The notes below the pieces were generated by a model. It was not told the origin of the DNA, ran no database searches, and worked only from the letters and a program-made list of their open reading frames with translations. This document shows positions 43,435 through 51,873 of a stretch of DNA of 64,000 bases, one piece after another (the first letter of the stretch is position 1; each line of letters opens with the position of its first letter). The position numbers and the translations under genes are program-made. This DNA comes from Thermococcus radiotolerans. Its GTDB lineage: Archaea; Methanobacteriota_B; Thermococci; Thermococcales; Thermococcaceae. The stretch is taken from contig NZ_CP015106.1 in NCBI RefSeq assembly GCF_002214565.1, positions 434,001 to 498,000 of the forward strand. Reading direction: 5' to 3'.

Positions 43435-44529
43435 ATGGACGAGATGCTGGAGCTGGCGAGGGGCTTCTACAAGGATGAATACGCCGACTCGGTTCTCTAC
43501 GCCCAGCTGGCCAAGATTGAAAAAGACGAGGAGATAAAGAAGGAATTTCTGCGGCTCTCGAGTATCGAATCAAAGCACGCCAAGTTCTGGCACGACTTCA
43601 TAAAGCGGCACGGTGGAGAGGTTCCGAAGCCTTCTGTGAAGAGGCTCACGATATTCAGCGTCAAGCTCCTCAGGAGACTCCTCGGGCCAGGCTCGGTCGC
43701 TTCGCTCCTTGAGATGGGCGAGAACAGTGCGATACAAAAGTACTTCAAGTACCTCACGACCTACGCGGACAGGTTCAGCGAGGATGAACTGAGGGAGATA
43801 AAGGACGTCATCCTGGACGAGCTGGAGCACGAGAAGTTCTTCTACGAGAGCAAGGAGCGCTTCCACGTCGAGAACACCCGCGACCTCGTTCTGGGCATGA
43901 ACGACGGGCTGGTTGAAATCCTCGGTGCCGTCACGGGTCTCTCCGCGGTGTACCCGAGCAACCCACAGCTCGTTGGAATAAGCGGCCTCATAGTCGGCGT
44001 AGCCGGTGCGCTCTCGATGGCCATAGGCACCTTCGTCTCGGTTCGCTCCCAGAGGCAGATTAAGGAATCCATCCGCGACAGGATGGAGGTCCTCTTCAGG
44101 GTTTCGCCGGAAAGGGCGGCCGAAGAGCTTGTGGAGAAGCTCGTCGAGGGAGGAATGCCCGAGGAGGTTGCGAGGGAGGTCGCAAAGGAACTCGCAGACA
44201 ACAGCGATGCGATAATGCAGCTCCTCCTTCCGGAGGCGGAGGAGAACGAGATAAGGGCGGCGCTCTACACGGGCTTCGCTTACCTCCTGGGTGTTGCCTT
44301 CCCGGTCACGCCGTACTTCCTCGCATCCAGCTCGCTGACGGCCCTTCCCTTCTCGATACTGCTGGCGGGCTCTGCCTTGGCGATAGTGGCGACCCTGATA
44401 TCGCTCCTCTCCGGAATCTCGATCAGGAAAAAGGTCGCGGAGATGGTGGCGACGGGCCTGGGTGCGGCATTCCTGAGCTATCTCTTCGGCCGGCTCATGG
44501 AGGCTCTCTTCAACGTCTCGGCGCTTTGA
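43435..44529 (+). CDS. Ferritin-like / VIT1 fusion protein (iron or manganese transport)
   Basis: A 364-residue protein. N-terminal ferritin-like (erythrin) domain (about 1-145) with ESKHAKFWHDF near 43 and DELEHEKFFYES near 127, giving the carboxylate/His metal pattern. Then a CCC1/VIT1 domain with VLGMNDGLVEILGAVTGLSA near 152 and about five membrane helices. Bacterial relatives such as MbfA export iron. Here it probably sequesters or exports Fe2+ or Mn2+, complementing the FeoABC uptake system 7 kb away. GGTGAGGGA precedes the ATG. Confidence 0.82.
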   Translation: MDEMLELARGFYKDEYADSVLYAQLAKIEKDEEIKKEFLRLSSIESKHAKFWHDFIKRHGGEVPKPSVKRLTIFSVKLLRRLLGPGSVASLLEMGENSAIQKYFKYLTTYADRFSEDELREIKDVILDELEHEKFFYESKERFHVENTRDLVLGMNDGLVEILGAVTGLSAVYPSNPQLVGISGLIVGVAGALSMAIGTFVSVRSQRQIKESIRDRMEVLFRVSPERAAEELVEKLVEGGMPEEVAREVAKELADNSDAIMQLLLPEAEENEIRAALYTGFAYLLGVAFPVTPYFLASSSLTALPFSILLAGSALAIVATLISLLSGISIRKKVAEMVATGLGAAFLSYLFGRLMEALFNVSAL

Positions 44530-44536
44530 TCTGTTT

Positions 44537-45907
44537 TTACACCTTCACGTATTTCCATTTTCCTCTCTTGAACGCCCACCAGAAGAGGGCCGCCGTGGTG
44601 AACGTTTCGAGGCTCATCGCTATCCACGCGGCTATGACGCCCAGTCCCTCAAAGTGTATTGGGCCGATTGTAAAGCCGAAGCCGAGAAGATAAGCCGGAA
44701 CTATGCGGAAGAGGAGCTTGCTGGTGGCGGTGATGTACATCGGAGTCTTGGTGTCTCCCGCTCCCCTCAGTGCACCGCCGAGGACGAAGAGCCAGCCGAG
44801 GGGAACTTCGCTTATTCCAACTATTATGAGGTATATGCTCGCTAGCCTCATAACCTCGCTGTAGTTCGGGTCGCTTGGGTTTATGAAGGGCATGACGAGG
44901 TAGCGCGGGAAGACTATCAGGATAACCGCCATGACGCTCATGAAGAGGCCCACCATCTTCAGAGCCTCGTAGACCGTGCGTTCCGCCTTCTCCGGGTTTC
45001 CCTCCCCGAGTCCTTGGCCCACCAGGGCGGAAGTTGCGACGTTGAAACCGAAGGCGGGCATATAGGCTATGCTCTCGACGCGCAGTCCTATCTGATGCGC
45101 CGCCAGGGCAAGGGTTCCGAAGCGGGTCACGATACTCATGTAGAGGAGATTGTAGAAGCTGAATATACCGCGCTCGACCATCGTGGGAACTCCCACGCGG
45201 AGGATTCTCTTCGCCATGTCGAGATGGAAGCTCCAGCTGGGCCTAAACCTGAGGACGAGCCTCCCGCTCCAGAGGAGGTAGAGGCCGATGAGGAACGAGG
45301 TCGTTATGCCCAACCCGGAGGCCCAGGCAGCGCCGACCGGGCCGAGCTCGGGGAAGCCGAGCTTCCCGAAGATGAGGAGGTAGTCAAAGACCGCGTTGAT
45401 TATGTTCATCAAAATGCCCAGCTTCATGGGAGTTCTCGTGTCCCCCGCCCCCCTGAGGGCTGCGAAGGCCGTGAAGCCCGCGAACCGTATCGGATAGAAC
45501 GCGAAGATTACCTTGATGTACTCATAACCCAAGGCAACCACGTCGGGCTTGGCCCCCATTATCCGCAGGATGTCATCCCCCAGGAACCAGCCGAAGAACA
45601 TAACCGGAATTCCGAGGAGGAACGCCAGGTAGAGGCTCTGTTCCAGCGCGAGAGTGGCGTTGGCATCGTCCTTCGCTCCAACGAACCTCGCCACCAGCGC
45701 AAGTGTTCCTGTTGCAACCGCCGCCATTATGGGCATCATGAACCAGCTCACCTGGCCGCCAAGGCCGACGGCGGCCAGAGCCAAAGCGCCGAGCTGTCCG
45801 ACCATCATCATGTCCACTAGGTTGAGAAGCGTCTGGGATATGTTGCCCATTATCGCGGGCCAGGCGAGCTTCCAAAGGCGGCGCTGATCCTCGTTGAGGC
45901 GAATCAT
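44537..45907 (-). CDS. MATE-family multidrug/organic cation antiporter
   Basis: A 456-residue protein with twelve hydrophobic helices in two similar halves. NLVDMMMVGQLGALALAAVGLGGQ near residue 26 and the matching ALVGQGLGEGNPEKAERT near residue 290 are MATE landmarks; RGAGDTRTPM and RGAGDTKTPM repeat in each half. MATE pumps expel drugs or metabolites using sodium or proton gradients; substrate unknown. The stop is seven bases from the convergent VIT1 gene. Confidence 0.92.
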   Translation of the reverse strand: MIRLNEDQRRLWKLAWPAIMGNISQTLLNLVDMMMVGQLGALALAAVGLGGQVSWFMMPIMAAVATGTLALVARFVGAKDDANATLALEQSLYLAFLLGIPVMFFGWFLGDDILRIMGAKPDVVALGYEYIKVIFAFYPIRFAGFTAFAALRGAGDTRTPMKLGILMNIINAVFDYLLIFGKLGFPELGPVGAAWASGLGITTSFLIGLYLLWSGRLVLRFRPSWSFHLDMAKRILRVGVPTMVERGIFSFYNLLYMSIVTRFGTLALAAHQIGLRVESIAYMPAFGFNVATSALVGQGLGEGNPEKAERTVYEALKMVGLFMSVMAVILIVFPRYLVMPFINPSDPNYSEVMRLASIYLIIVGISEVPLGWLFVLGGALRGAGDTKTPMYITATSKLLFRIVPAYLLGFGFTIGPIHFEGLGVIAAWIAMSLETFTTAALFWWAFKRGKWKYVKV

Positions 45908-46029
45908 TAAGACGTCCCTCTAAACGATGAAGTGGCTGTAGAAGTTAATAAGGATTGTGGTTCGGTAGAGTCTCAAAACCTCAACCTCGCCAACTGAGAA
46001 GGACTCAAATCAAAGGAAAAGAAAAGGGT

Positions 46030-46218
46030 TCAGAGGAGGTTCCTCTTCTTCTTCCACTTGTGGGACCAGCTGTACTTCCTCATGCGCCTGCTTCTGCCGA
46101 AGCCGCAAGCGGCGCAGTAGCCCTTCTTGATGTTGTAGGCGCGCCTTCCGCAGCGCCTGCACTTAATGTGAGTTGGAGTGTGGTTCCTCCTGCCCTTCGG
46201 TGCAGTCCCGCTTCCCAT
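46030..46218 (-). CDS. rpl37e: 50S ribosomal protein L37e
   Basis: A 62-residue, very basic protein with a zinc finger Cys20, Cys23 (KCRRCG) and Cys35, Cys38 (YCAACG), the L37e signature, and the N-terminal [14 protein letters not shown] block. The gene follows the Sm-like gene by 25 bases on the same strand, the usual archaeal lsm-rpl37e order. ATG at 46218 follows GGGGTGAT. Confidence 0.96.
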   Translation of the reverse strand: MGSGTAPKGRRNHTPTHIKCRRCGRRAYNIKKGYCAACGFGRSRRMRKYSWSHKWKKKRNLL

Positions 46219-46243
46219 GCTATCACCCCTCTAAGGTCTCACT

Positions 46244-46474
46244 TCACTCAATCTCGACAGGGGAAATGGCCAGAACGTTGTCTCCCCTGATGACGATTTT
46301 ACCGTACTTCTTAACGACCTCGCCGTCCTGAATGAGGGCAGCATCGGCGAGGACGACGTTCAGGTGGATGTCGTAACCAATGAGCTTACCCCTGAACTCG
46401 GAACCCCTCTTCAGGAGCACGAGCACGTCCTTGTCGAGCGACCTGTGAATAACATCGAGTGGTCTTTCCGCCAT
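46244..46474 (-). CDS. Archaeal Sm-like protein SmAP1
   Basis: A 76-residue LSm protein: Sm1 motif with GSEFRGKLIGYDIHLNVVLADA near residue 24 and Sm2 motif GKIVIRGDNVLAI near residue 58. SmAP1 forms heptameric rings that bind U-rich RNA. GGAGGTG lies before the ATG at 46474; a minus TATA (GTTATAAACC) is near 46526-46535. It is co-transcribed with rpl37e. Confidence 0.95.
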   Translation of the reverse strand: MAERPLDVIHRSLDKDVLVLLKRGSEFRGKLIGYDIHLNVVLADAALIQDGEVVKKYGKIVIRGDNVLAISPVEIE

Positions 46475-46632
46475 TTTCACGCACCTCCAAATAATCAAAG
46501 CTCGTAACGATAACGAGGGAAACGGTTTATAACTCTTTCCGTCCCCTGGAGAGGAAAAGGTTCACGGTTAGACGACGCCCCTCCCAAAAGCTTTTTATGA
46601 AATGGCCTTACTCCAGTTTCAGGTGGTGAGTG

Positions 46633-48345
46633 ATGGGAGAGAAGCCCGATAAGTACGAGGTTCTTCAGGATTTGATGAGGAGAAGAGGCTTTGCCTGGGG
46701 CAGCTTTGAAATCTATGGCGGTGCGAGGGGTTTTTACGATTACGGTCCTCTTGGAGCGACGATAAAGAGAAAAATCGAGCAGAAGATACGCGAGGCCTTC
46801 CAGAGGGAGGGCTTCTTCGAGCTTGAAACGCCAGACATCACGCCGGAGAAGGTCTTCATAGCGAGCGGTCACGTTGACAAGTTCGTTGACCCCCTCGTCG
46901 AGTGTAAGAAGTGCGGGGCCAGGTTTAGGGCCGACCACCTCGTTGAGGAGGCCCTCGACATCGACACGGAGGGTATGAGCGCTGAGCACCTCACCCAGCT
47001 CATCCGCGAGCATGATATCCGCTGCCCGGAGTGTGGCGGCGAGCTTTCCGAGGTCTGGTACTTCAACCTCATGTTCGAGACTAAAATCGGTCCCTACGGC
47101 GACCAGAAGGGCTACTTGAGGCCTGAAACGGCCCAGGGCATTTTCGTGAACTTCAGACGCCTCAACGCTTTCGCGAGAAACAAGCTTCCCTTCGGTGTCT
47201 TCCAGATTGGAAAAGCCTACCGCAACGAGATTTCACCTAGACAGGGGATGCTCCGCCTGAGGGAGTTCACTCAGGCGGAGGCGGAGATATTCTTCAACCC
47301 CAAGGAGACGGAGCATCCGCACTTCGACGAGGTCAAGGACGAGGTTCTGCGCCTCTATCCGATAGAGAACCAGCTCAAGAACCTCGGAATAATTGAAATG
47401 ACCGCGGGGGAGGCCGTTAAGAACGGCTACGTTCTGAACACCTTCTTCGCCTACTACATGGTCATGGTCAAGAGGACTCTCCTCGACATCGGCATTCCCG
47501 AAAAGGCCATACGCTTCCGCCAGCAGCTGCCTGAGGAGAGGGCCCACTACTCAAGTGATACCTGGGACGTCGAGATACACAGCGAGCGCTTCGGCTGGGT
47601 GGAGTGTGTGGGTATAGCCTACCGCGGCGACTACGACCTCAGCAAGCACATGAAGATGAGCGGGGCAGATTTAACTGTCCTAATCCACTACGACGAGCCC
47701 AGGATAGTCAGGCGCCTCAAAGTGAGCCTCAACATGAAGCGCGTCGGGCCTAAGCTGAAGAAGGACGCCAAGAGGATAAACGACCTCATCCAGGGCTGGG
47801 ACGAAGAGAAGCTGAGGAGCCTGGTTGAAGTCCTTGAGAAGGACGGCAAAATCACCATCGAGGGCTACGAGCTGGAGAAGGACGACTTCATAATCAAGGA
47901 AGTGGAGGAGAAGATAACGGGCGAGAAGATAGTGCCCCACGTCCTCGAGCCGAGCTTTGGAATAGACAGGCCGTTCTACCTGCTTCTTGAGAACAGCCTC
48001 GTCATCGAGGAGGACAGAACCTACCTCAAACTGAAGAAGGACATGGCGCCGATTGAGGTCGCAGTCCTGCCCCTCGTCGCCAAGGAGCCTCTGAAGAGCA
48101 TAGCCTACGATGTATTCAGAACCCTCCAGAAGGCAGGCTTCATAGCGGTCTACGACGAGAAGGACACCGTCGGCAGGCGCTACATGCGCTACGACGAGAT
48201 AGGCACCCCCTACTGCGTGACCATCGACAACCAGACGCCCGAGGACAACACCGTCACGATCCGCGACCGCGACACGAGGGAGCAGGTGAGGGTGAAGATA
48301 GAAGAGCTACCCGAGAAGCTCAGGGAGCTTATTTTTGGGGAGTGA
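46633..48345 (+). CDS. glyS: Glycyl-tRNA synthetase (alpha2 type)
   Basis: A 570-residue class II synthetase. N-terminal RRGFAWGSFEIYGGARGFYDYGP is the GlyRS opening; zinc knuckles CKKCG near 97 and CPECGG near 135; motif 2 FGVFQIGKAYRNEISPRQGMLRLREF near 197; motif 3 EPSFGIDRPF near 440; C-terminal anticodon-binding domain (about 470-570). Length fits the archaeal/eukaryotic alpha2 form. The ATG at 46633 follows GGTGGTGAG; TATA GCTTTTTATG lies at 46589-46598. Confidence 0.95.
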   Translation: MGEKPDKYEVLQDLMRRRGFAWGSFEIYGGARGFYDYGPLGATIKRKIEQKIREAFQREGFFELETPDITPEKVFIASGHVDKFVDPLVECKKCGARFRADHLVEEALDIDTEGMSAEHLTQLIREHDIRCPECGGELSEVWYFNLMFETKIGPYGDQKGYLRPETAQGIFVNFRRLNAFARNKLPFGVFQIGKAYRNEISPRQGMLRLREFTQAEAEIFFNPKETEHPHFDEVKDEVLRLYPIENQLKNLGIIEMTAGEAVKNGYVLNTFFAYYMVMVKRTLLDIGIPEKAIRFRQQLPEERAHYSSDTWDVEIHSERFGWVECVGIAYRGDYDLSKHMKMSGADLTVLIHYDEPRIVRRLKVSLNMKRVGPKLKKDAKRINDLIQGWDEEKLRSLVEVLEKDGKITIEGYELEKDDFIIKEVEEKITGEKIVPHVLEPSFGIDRPFYLLLENSLVIEEDRTYLKLKKDMAPIEVAVLPLVAKEPLKSIAYDVFRTLQKAGFIAVYDEKDTVGRRYMRYDEIGTPYCVTIDNQTPEDNTVTIRDRDTREQVRVKIEELPEKLRELIFGE

Positions 48346-48347
48346 GT

Positions 48348-48692
48348 TTAGCAGAGCTCTCTTATCATTTTCTCTATGCTTTCTTTCAGTTCAGGTAACT
48401 GAAAACGGATTATTGTCCAGACGATATTCAAGTCAACGCCAAAATAATGGTGAATCACAACGTTTCTAAGTCCAATAATGCGCCTCCACGGAACATCGGC
48501 ATATTTTCTCTTTATCCCCTCCGGCACGTACCTGGCGGCTTCACCTATTATTTCGAGATTTCTCAGAACCGCGTCAATGGTCTTTCTATCCCGCACGAAA
48601 TCATCAAACTCATAACCTTCTGTATACTCTTCGATCCTGAGAACGGCCTCAAGTATGTCATTCAAAAACAAACAGGGGTCTCGCTTAGACAT
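48348..48692 (-). CDS. hepT: HepT-like RNase toxin (DUF86)
   Basis: A 114-residue helical protein with the HEPN catalytic motif RX4HXY as R76-NVVI-H81-H-Y83. HEPN toxins of this type cut RNA (tRNA in some cases) and are neutralised when the partner nucleotidyltransferase adds AMP to the Tyr in the motif. ATG at 48692 follows GGGGGA; a TTG six bases upstream is possible. It overlaps the antitoxin gene mntA by eight bases, as is normal for the pair. Confidence 0.88.
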   Translation of the reverse strand: MSKRDPCLFLNDILEAVLRIEEYTEGYEFDDFVRDRKTIDAVLRNLEIIGEAARYVPEGIKRKYADVPWRRIIGLRNVVIHHYFGVDLNIVWTIIRFQLPELKESIEKMIRELC

Positions 48693-48987
48693 AGACAAGG
48701 TCCCCCTTTATGTGCTCCCAGAAGCGATTCCTGCTCATGGCTGCGTTTTTTGTTATCAGATCCACCTTAACTCCAAGCAAGGATTCGAGATAGTCCTTGA
48801 GGTCGACTATCTCCCAGCCGATGGGCCGTTCAAACTCCACAAGAATGTCAACGTCGCTAAGCTCGGTCTCCTCGCCCCTCGCATAGGAACCGAATATAGC
48901 GATTGAGCTAACTCCAAACCTCTCGCGAAGATCTTCTTTGTGTGCTCTGAGGATATTCTCAACTTCGGAAAGAGTAACTCTCGCCAT
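48685..48987 (-). CDS. mntA: MntA-like nucleotidyltransferase antitoxin
   Basis: A 100-residue minimal nucleotidyltransferase: GSYARGEETELSDVD gives GSX10DXD with Gly33-Ser34 and Asp45/Asp47. It modifies HepT by AMPylation, blocking its RNase. A minus TATA (TTTTTATATT, about 49007-49016) lies about 25 bases upstream of the ATG at 48987, so the message is probably leaderless. The order antitoxin then toxin and the eight-base overlap are typical. Confidence 0.88.
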   Translation of the reverse strand: MARVTLSEVENILRAHKEDLRERFGVSSIAIFGSYARGEETELSDVDILVEFERPIGWEIVDLKDYLESLLGVKVDLITKNAAMSRNRFWEHIKGDLVYV

Positions 48988-49046
48988 CAATAAATCCTGA
49001 GTTGTGAAAATATAAAAAGGTTCAGTCCTACCCTCCCTGAGGTATC

Positions 49047-49556
49047 ATGTCCGGGAAAATCCACCTCCTCTACCGCCGCCTTCCGAACAGGCTTCTTGAG
49101 CGTGATGATGAGGTAGTTGCTGATTTGGGTGAGGTTATAGTCGCCAAATCCCGCTTCTCCGGCATGCTCGCCCCCCTCAGGGTGAATGGCGTTGAGGTCA
49201 TTAAAAACGGCTACCGCATGCTGTACTTCGCCTTCATCGGGGAGAACTACGACATCCTGAAGGTCTACGACGAAAACGGCAAGTTCAAGGGGCTTTACAT
49301 CGATGTCCTGGCCTATACGAGGCGCGAAGGAAACACCCTTGAGATGCTCGACCTCTTCCTCGACATCTTCGTCTTTCCGAGCGGGGAGGCCTTTCTCCTC
49401 GATGAGGACGAGCTTGAGATGGCATTGAACTACGGCGTGATTGACAGGGGGACCTTTAACTTCGCCTACCGTGTTGCTAGGGAGATCCTCGAAAAGATTA
49501 AACGGAAGGAGTTCCCGCCTGATATTGTGTGGGAGTACGAATGGAGGGATCTATGA
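49047..49556 (+). CDS. DUF402 family protein
   Basis: A 169-residue protein with the DUF402 core: VNGVEVIKNGYRMLYFAF near residue 47, GKFKGLYIDVLAYTRREGN near residue 78 and LDIFVFPSGEAFLLDEDEL near residue 102. Related archaeal FAU-1 proteins are RNA binding, and some DUF402 proteins are phosphatases, so a nucleotide-related role is possible. Its TGA overlaps the ATGATG at the start of the UPF0235 gene, so the two are coupled. Confidence 0.75.
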   Translation: MSGKIHLLYRRLPNRLLERDDEVVADLGEVIVAKSRFSGMLAPLRVNGVEVIKNGYRMLYFAFIGENYDILKVYDENGKFKGLYIDVLAYTRREGNTLEMLDLFLDIFVFPSGEAFLLDEDELEMALNYGVIDRGTFNFAYRVAREILEKIKRKEFPPDIVWEYEWRDL

Positions 49557-49846
49557 TGAGCGCGAAGTTCCTGAGAGAGACTAAGGATGGAACGCTTCTC
49601 CTGGTCTATGTCCAGCCGAAGGCCAAGAAGAACGAAATCGACGGGATAGACGAGTGGCGCGGAAGGCTGAAGGTCAAGATAACGGCCCCGCCGGTTGAGG
49701 GAAAGGCGAACAAAGAACTCGTGAAGTTCCTCTCGAAGCTCCTTAAGGCGGAGATTGAGCTCGTCAGGGGAGAGACAAGTAGGGAGAAGGATTTGCTTGT
49801 TAGGGGATTGAACCCGAAAGATATAAAGGAGAGGCTTAAACTTTGA
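49556..49846 (+). CDS. UPF0235/DUF167 family protein
   Basis: A 96-residue protein with the DUF167 pattern: LLVYVQPKAKKNEIDGID near residue 14, VKITAPPVEGKANKELVKFLSKLL near residue 36, and the C-terminal EIELVRGETSREKDLLVRG. Function unknown; the family is widespread. ATG at 49556 is about six bases after GGAGGGAT; the ATG at 49553 is too close to that site. The end overlaps the convergent PhzF-like gene by 11 bases. Confidence 0.82.
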   Translation: MSAKFLRETKDGTLLLVYVQPKAKKNEIDGIDEWRGRLKVKITAPPVEGKANKELVKFLSKLLKAEIELVRGETSREKDLLVRGLNPKDIKERLKL

Positions 49847-50663
49847 AAAACAGCCTGCCCTCAAGGCTTATCGTCGCCTCTCCACCGACCCAAGGCCTTT
49901 CACCTTCAAACTCAACGTAGACTCTGCCCTCACGCCTCAGCGCGTGCCCCTGCTCGAAGATGTATCTATCCTTCACGAGTTTCCCTGTGAGCCTCAGATA
50001 GCCAGCGAGAATTCCACTGGCCGTTCCGGTAACCGGGTCTTCAGGGACTCCGACGGCCGGGGCAAAGAACCTCCCCGCGGCGTCGAGCCGAGAATCGAGG
50101 GTGTAAACGTAGACTCCTATCACACCGTTCTCCCTGGAGAACTTTGCGAGCCTCCCCATGTCGGGCTCAAGCTCCATCAGCTCTTCAAACGTTGGGATTC
50201 CAACGATGCCCTCAGGAGTTCCCGTCGTCATTGCCAACGCTGGACCGACCAAGTTTTCTGTGCCGAGAATTACCTTCAGTGCTCCAATATCAAGCTCCCC
50301 AATTACCTCCGGCTTCAGCTGCTTGAGCCACACCCTTCCGTTCTTGATGAGAACGTCAATCTCCCCGGCCTTGGAGAACATCTTGTTGGTTCCCTCACTC
50401 GCCAGACCAAGACGCCAGAGCAGGTAGAACGTCGCAACCGTGGCGTGGCCACAGAGGGGAATCTCATCTCCCGGGGTGAAAAATCTCACCCGAAAGCCGT
50501 CCCTCTCCGGCCAGACGAAAGCTGTTTCAGAGAGGTTAAGCTCCCCCGCGATGGCTAGCATTGTTTCCCTGTCGAGCTCCGGACAGTCGAGAACAACGGC
50601 CGCAGGATTTCCCTTAAGCGGTGTGTCGGTAAATGCATCCACCTTAAATGCCCTGCACTCCAC
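49836..50663 (-). CDS. PhzF-family isomerase-like protein
   Basis: A 275-residue protein of the PhzF/diaminopimelate-epimerase fold. Marks: KGNPAAVVL near residue 17, LNLSETAFV near residue 43 with the catalytic-type Glu, PLCGHATVAT near residue 69, and DPVTGTASG near residue 208. The bacterial member isomerises a phenazine precursor; archaeal members have unknown substrates. A GTG at 50663 is five bases after GGTGA and gives a family-like N-terminus; a GTG nine bases earlier overlaps that site. Confidence 0.82.
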   Translation of the reverse strand: MECRAFKVDAFTDTPLKGNPAAVVLDCPELDRETMLAIAGELNLSETAFVWPERDGFRVRFFTPGDEIPLCGHATVATFYLLWRLGLASEGTNKMFSKAGEIDVLIKNGRVWLKQLKPEVIGELDIGALKVILGTENLVGPALAMTTGTPEGIVGIPTFEELMELEPDMGRLAKFSRENGVIGVYVYTLDSRLDAAGRFFAPAVGVPEDPVTGTASGILAGYLRLTGKLVKDRYIFEQGHALRREGRVYVEFEGERPWVGGEATISLEGRLFFKV

Positions 50664-50711
50664 GGCGTTCACCGGAAAAAGTTGGAGAAGGAATGTAAAA
50701 GGCTTGCGGCC

Positions 50712-51716
50712 TCACTTCAAAATCCCGAGACTCTCGTTGGTCTTCCTTATGCTCTCCCACTTGTCGGCGAGCTCGAACATTGCCCTTATTGCGTCTATGT
50801 TCTCCGGAACCACGTCGCTCTCCTGGTGGACGGCCTGGATGTAGAAGAGCCTGTTTCCGCGGACGCTGATGCTCTCCTTCCAGACGGCAATCTCGTACAG
50901 GTTGTTCCACTCGCGGTGCAGGTCACGGGCGAACTCTATGAGCTGGGCCGTGCTGTCAAATCCCCTCTCCTTCTCGAAGAGAAGAACCCTCGTCGTGCTC
51001 TCAAAGATGTCCACAACGTCCTTGGCTTCAATCGGCTTCTTCAGCTCGACCATGATGCTGTGGACGTGCATGAGCGTGGTCGGAACGACGAAGGCTGAGG
51101 TCTCGATGTTTATCGGAATAACCGTCTGGACGTCAGGGCCGTGGTGGGACGGAACGGTAACGCTCGGCGTTATGGCATTCACCGGGCCGCGCTTGGCGTC
51201 GTTTGGATCTGCCGCACGGCGAATCATGACCGCGTAGACGTAGTCGATGTACCCCCCAATCGCCGAGAGGGTCCGGGTAAGGCCCGTCGTATTGCATGAG
51301 ACGACGCGGACGTAGTCCTTTCCTAAAGCTTTTTCGTAATTGGCCTGGGCCACGAAGGAGACCTCCGCGGTGGTGGCCTTCTCGCCGCCCTGGAAAATCG
51401 CCTTAACGCCAGCCTTCTCGTAGAGGGCCTTGTTCTTAGCTCCCATCCCTCCGGGGGTGGCGTCAACGATGACATCAACCTCATTGAGAAGGTCACTGAG
51501 AGTTCCGGCGACCTCAAAGCCTACCTTCTCAAACCTTGGCAGGAATTCCTCGCTGGCGGCGTAGACCGGGATTCCGAGCTCCTTCGCGCGATACGCTTCA
51601 AAGTCCGGCTTCGTCTTGGTGACGCCTATGAGCTTCATATCGTCCTGCTTCGTGACCGCGTAGGCGACGCGCTTTCCAATTGTTCCGTATCCATTGACTC
51701 CAACCTTCACTCTCAT
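50712..51716 (-). CDS. gap: Archaeal glyceraldehyde-3-phosphate dehydrogenase (type II)
   Basis: A 334-residue protein: NAD(P)-binding [14 protein letters not shown] at residues 5-18, DATPGGMG near 85 and the catalytic Cys141 in VVSCNTTGL, with [10 protein letters not shown] near 235. In Thermococcales glycolysis uses GAPOR/GAPN, while this enzyme works mainly in gluconeogenesis (established). ATG at 51716 follows GGTGGT; the longer upstream frame runs through the promoter. A TGM-like palindrome lies directly upstream of the TATA region, the position used for activation of gluconeogenic genes by Tgr. Confidence 0.95.
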   Translation of the reverse strand: MRVKVGVNGYGTIGKRVAYAVTKQDDMKLIGVTKTKPDFEAYRAKELGIPVYAASEEFLPRFEKVGFEVAGTLSDLLNEVDVIVDATPGGMGAKNKALYEKAGVKAIFQGGEKATTAEVSFVAQANYEKALGKDYVRVVSCNTTGLTRTLSAIGGYIDYVYAVMIRRAADPNDAKRGPVNAITPSVTVPSHHGPDVQTVIPINIETSAFVVPTTLMHVHSIMVELKKPIEAKDVVDIFESTTRVLLFEKERGFDSTAQLIEFARDLHREWNNLYEIAVWKESISVRGNRLFYIQAVHQESDVVPENIDAIRAMFELADKWESIRKTNESLGILK

Positions 51717-51759
51717 GCTACCACCGGAGAATTTTACCGCGATAAAATACTTAAACGTT

Positions 51760-51780
51760 GTTTTCACTCCTGGTGAAAAC
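51760..51780 (-). promoter_or_regulatory. TGM-like palindrome upstream of gap (possible Tgr site)
   Basis: GTTTTCAC-N5-GTGAAAAC is a perfect 8-base palindrome with a 5-base spacer. The known Thermococcales glycolytic motif is TATCAC-N5-GTGATA; the inner CAC-N5-GTG and spacer are the same. It lies immediately ahead of the gap TATA-like GTTTAAGTA (about 51748-51757 on the minus strand). In gluconeogenic genes an upstream TGM means activation when sugar is absent. The outer bases differ from consensus, so binding is unproven. Confidence 0.6.
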
Positions 51781-51789
51781 TGCCGTTGA

Positions 51790-51827
51790 GGGAGCCCGAT
51801 TTTTACATTTTTGTGCAAAGGGCTCCC
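51790..51827. repeat. Inverted repeat between gap and cinA promoters
   Basis: GGGAGCCC (51790-51797) and GGGCTCCC (51820-51827) form a perfect 8-bp stem around a 22-base AT-rich loop. It sits between the gap promoter and the TATA of the cinA-like gene (GGGGTTATAAGCC, 51831-51843). It may be an operator for either gene or the stem of a small RNA; its function is not known. Confidence 0.4.
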
Positions 51828-51873
51828 GCTGGGGTTATAAGCCAGTCTGCCGGATAGTCTACCGGTGGTTGAG

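Noticed and set aside
45918-46000. Possible C/D box sRNA (CGATGA...CTGA)
   Set aside because: The C box is imperfect, no C'/D' pair or terminal stem is seen, and spacing is poor.
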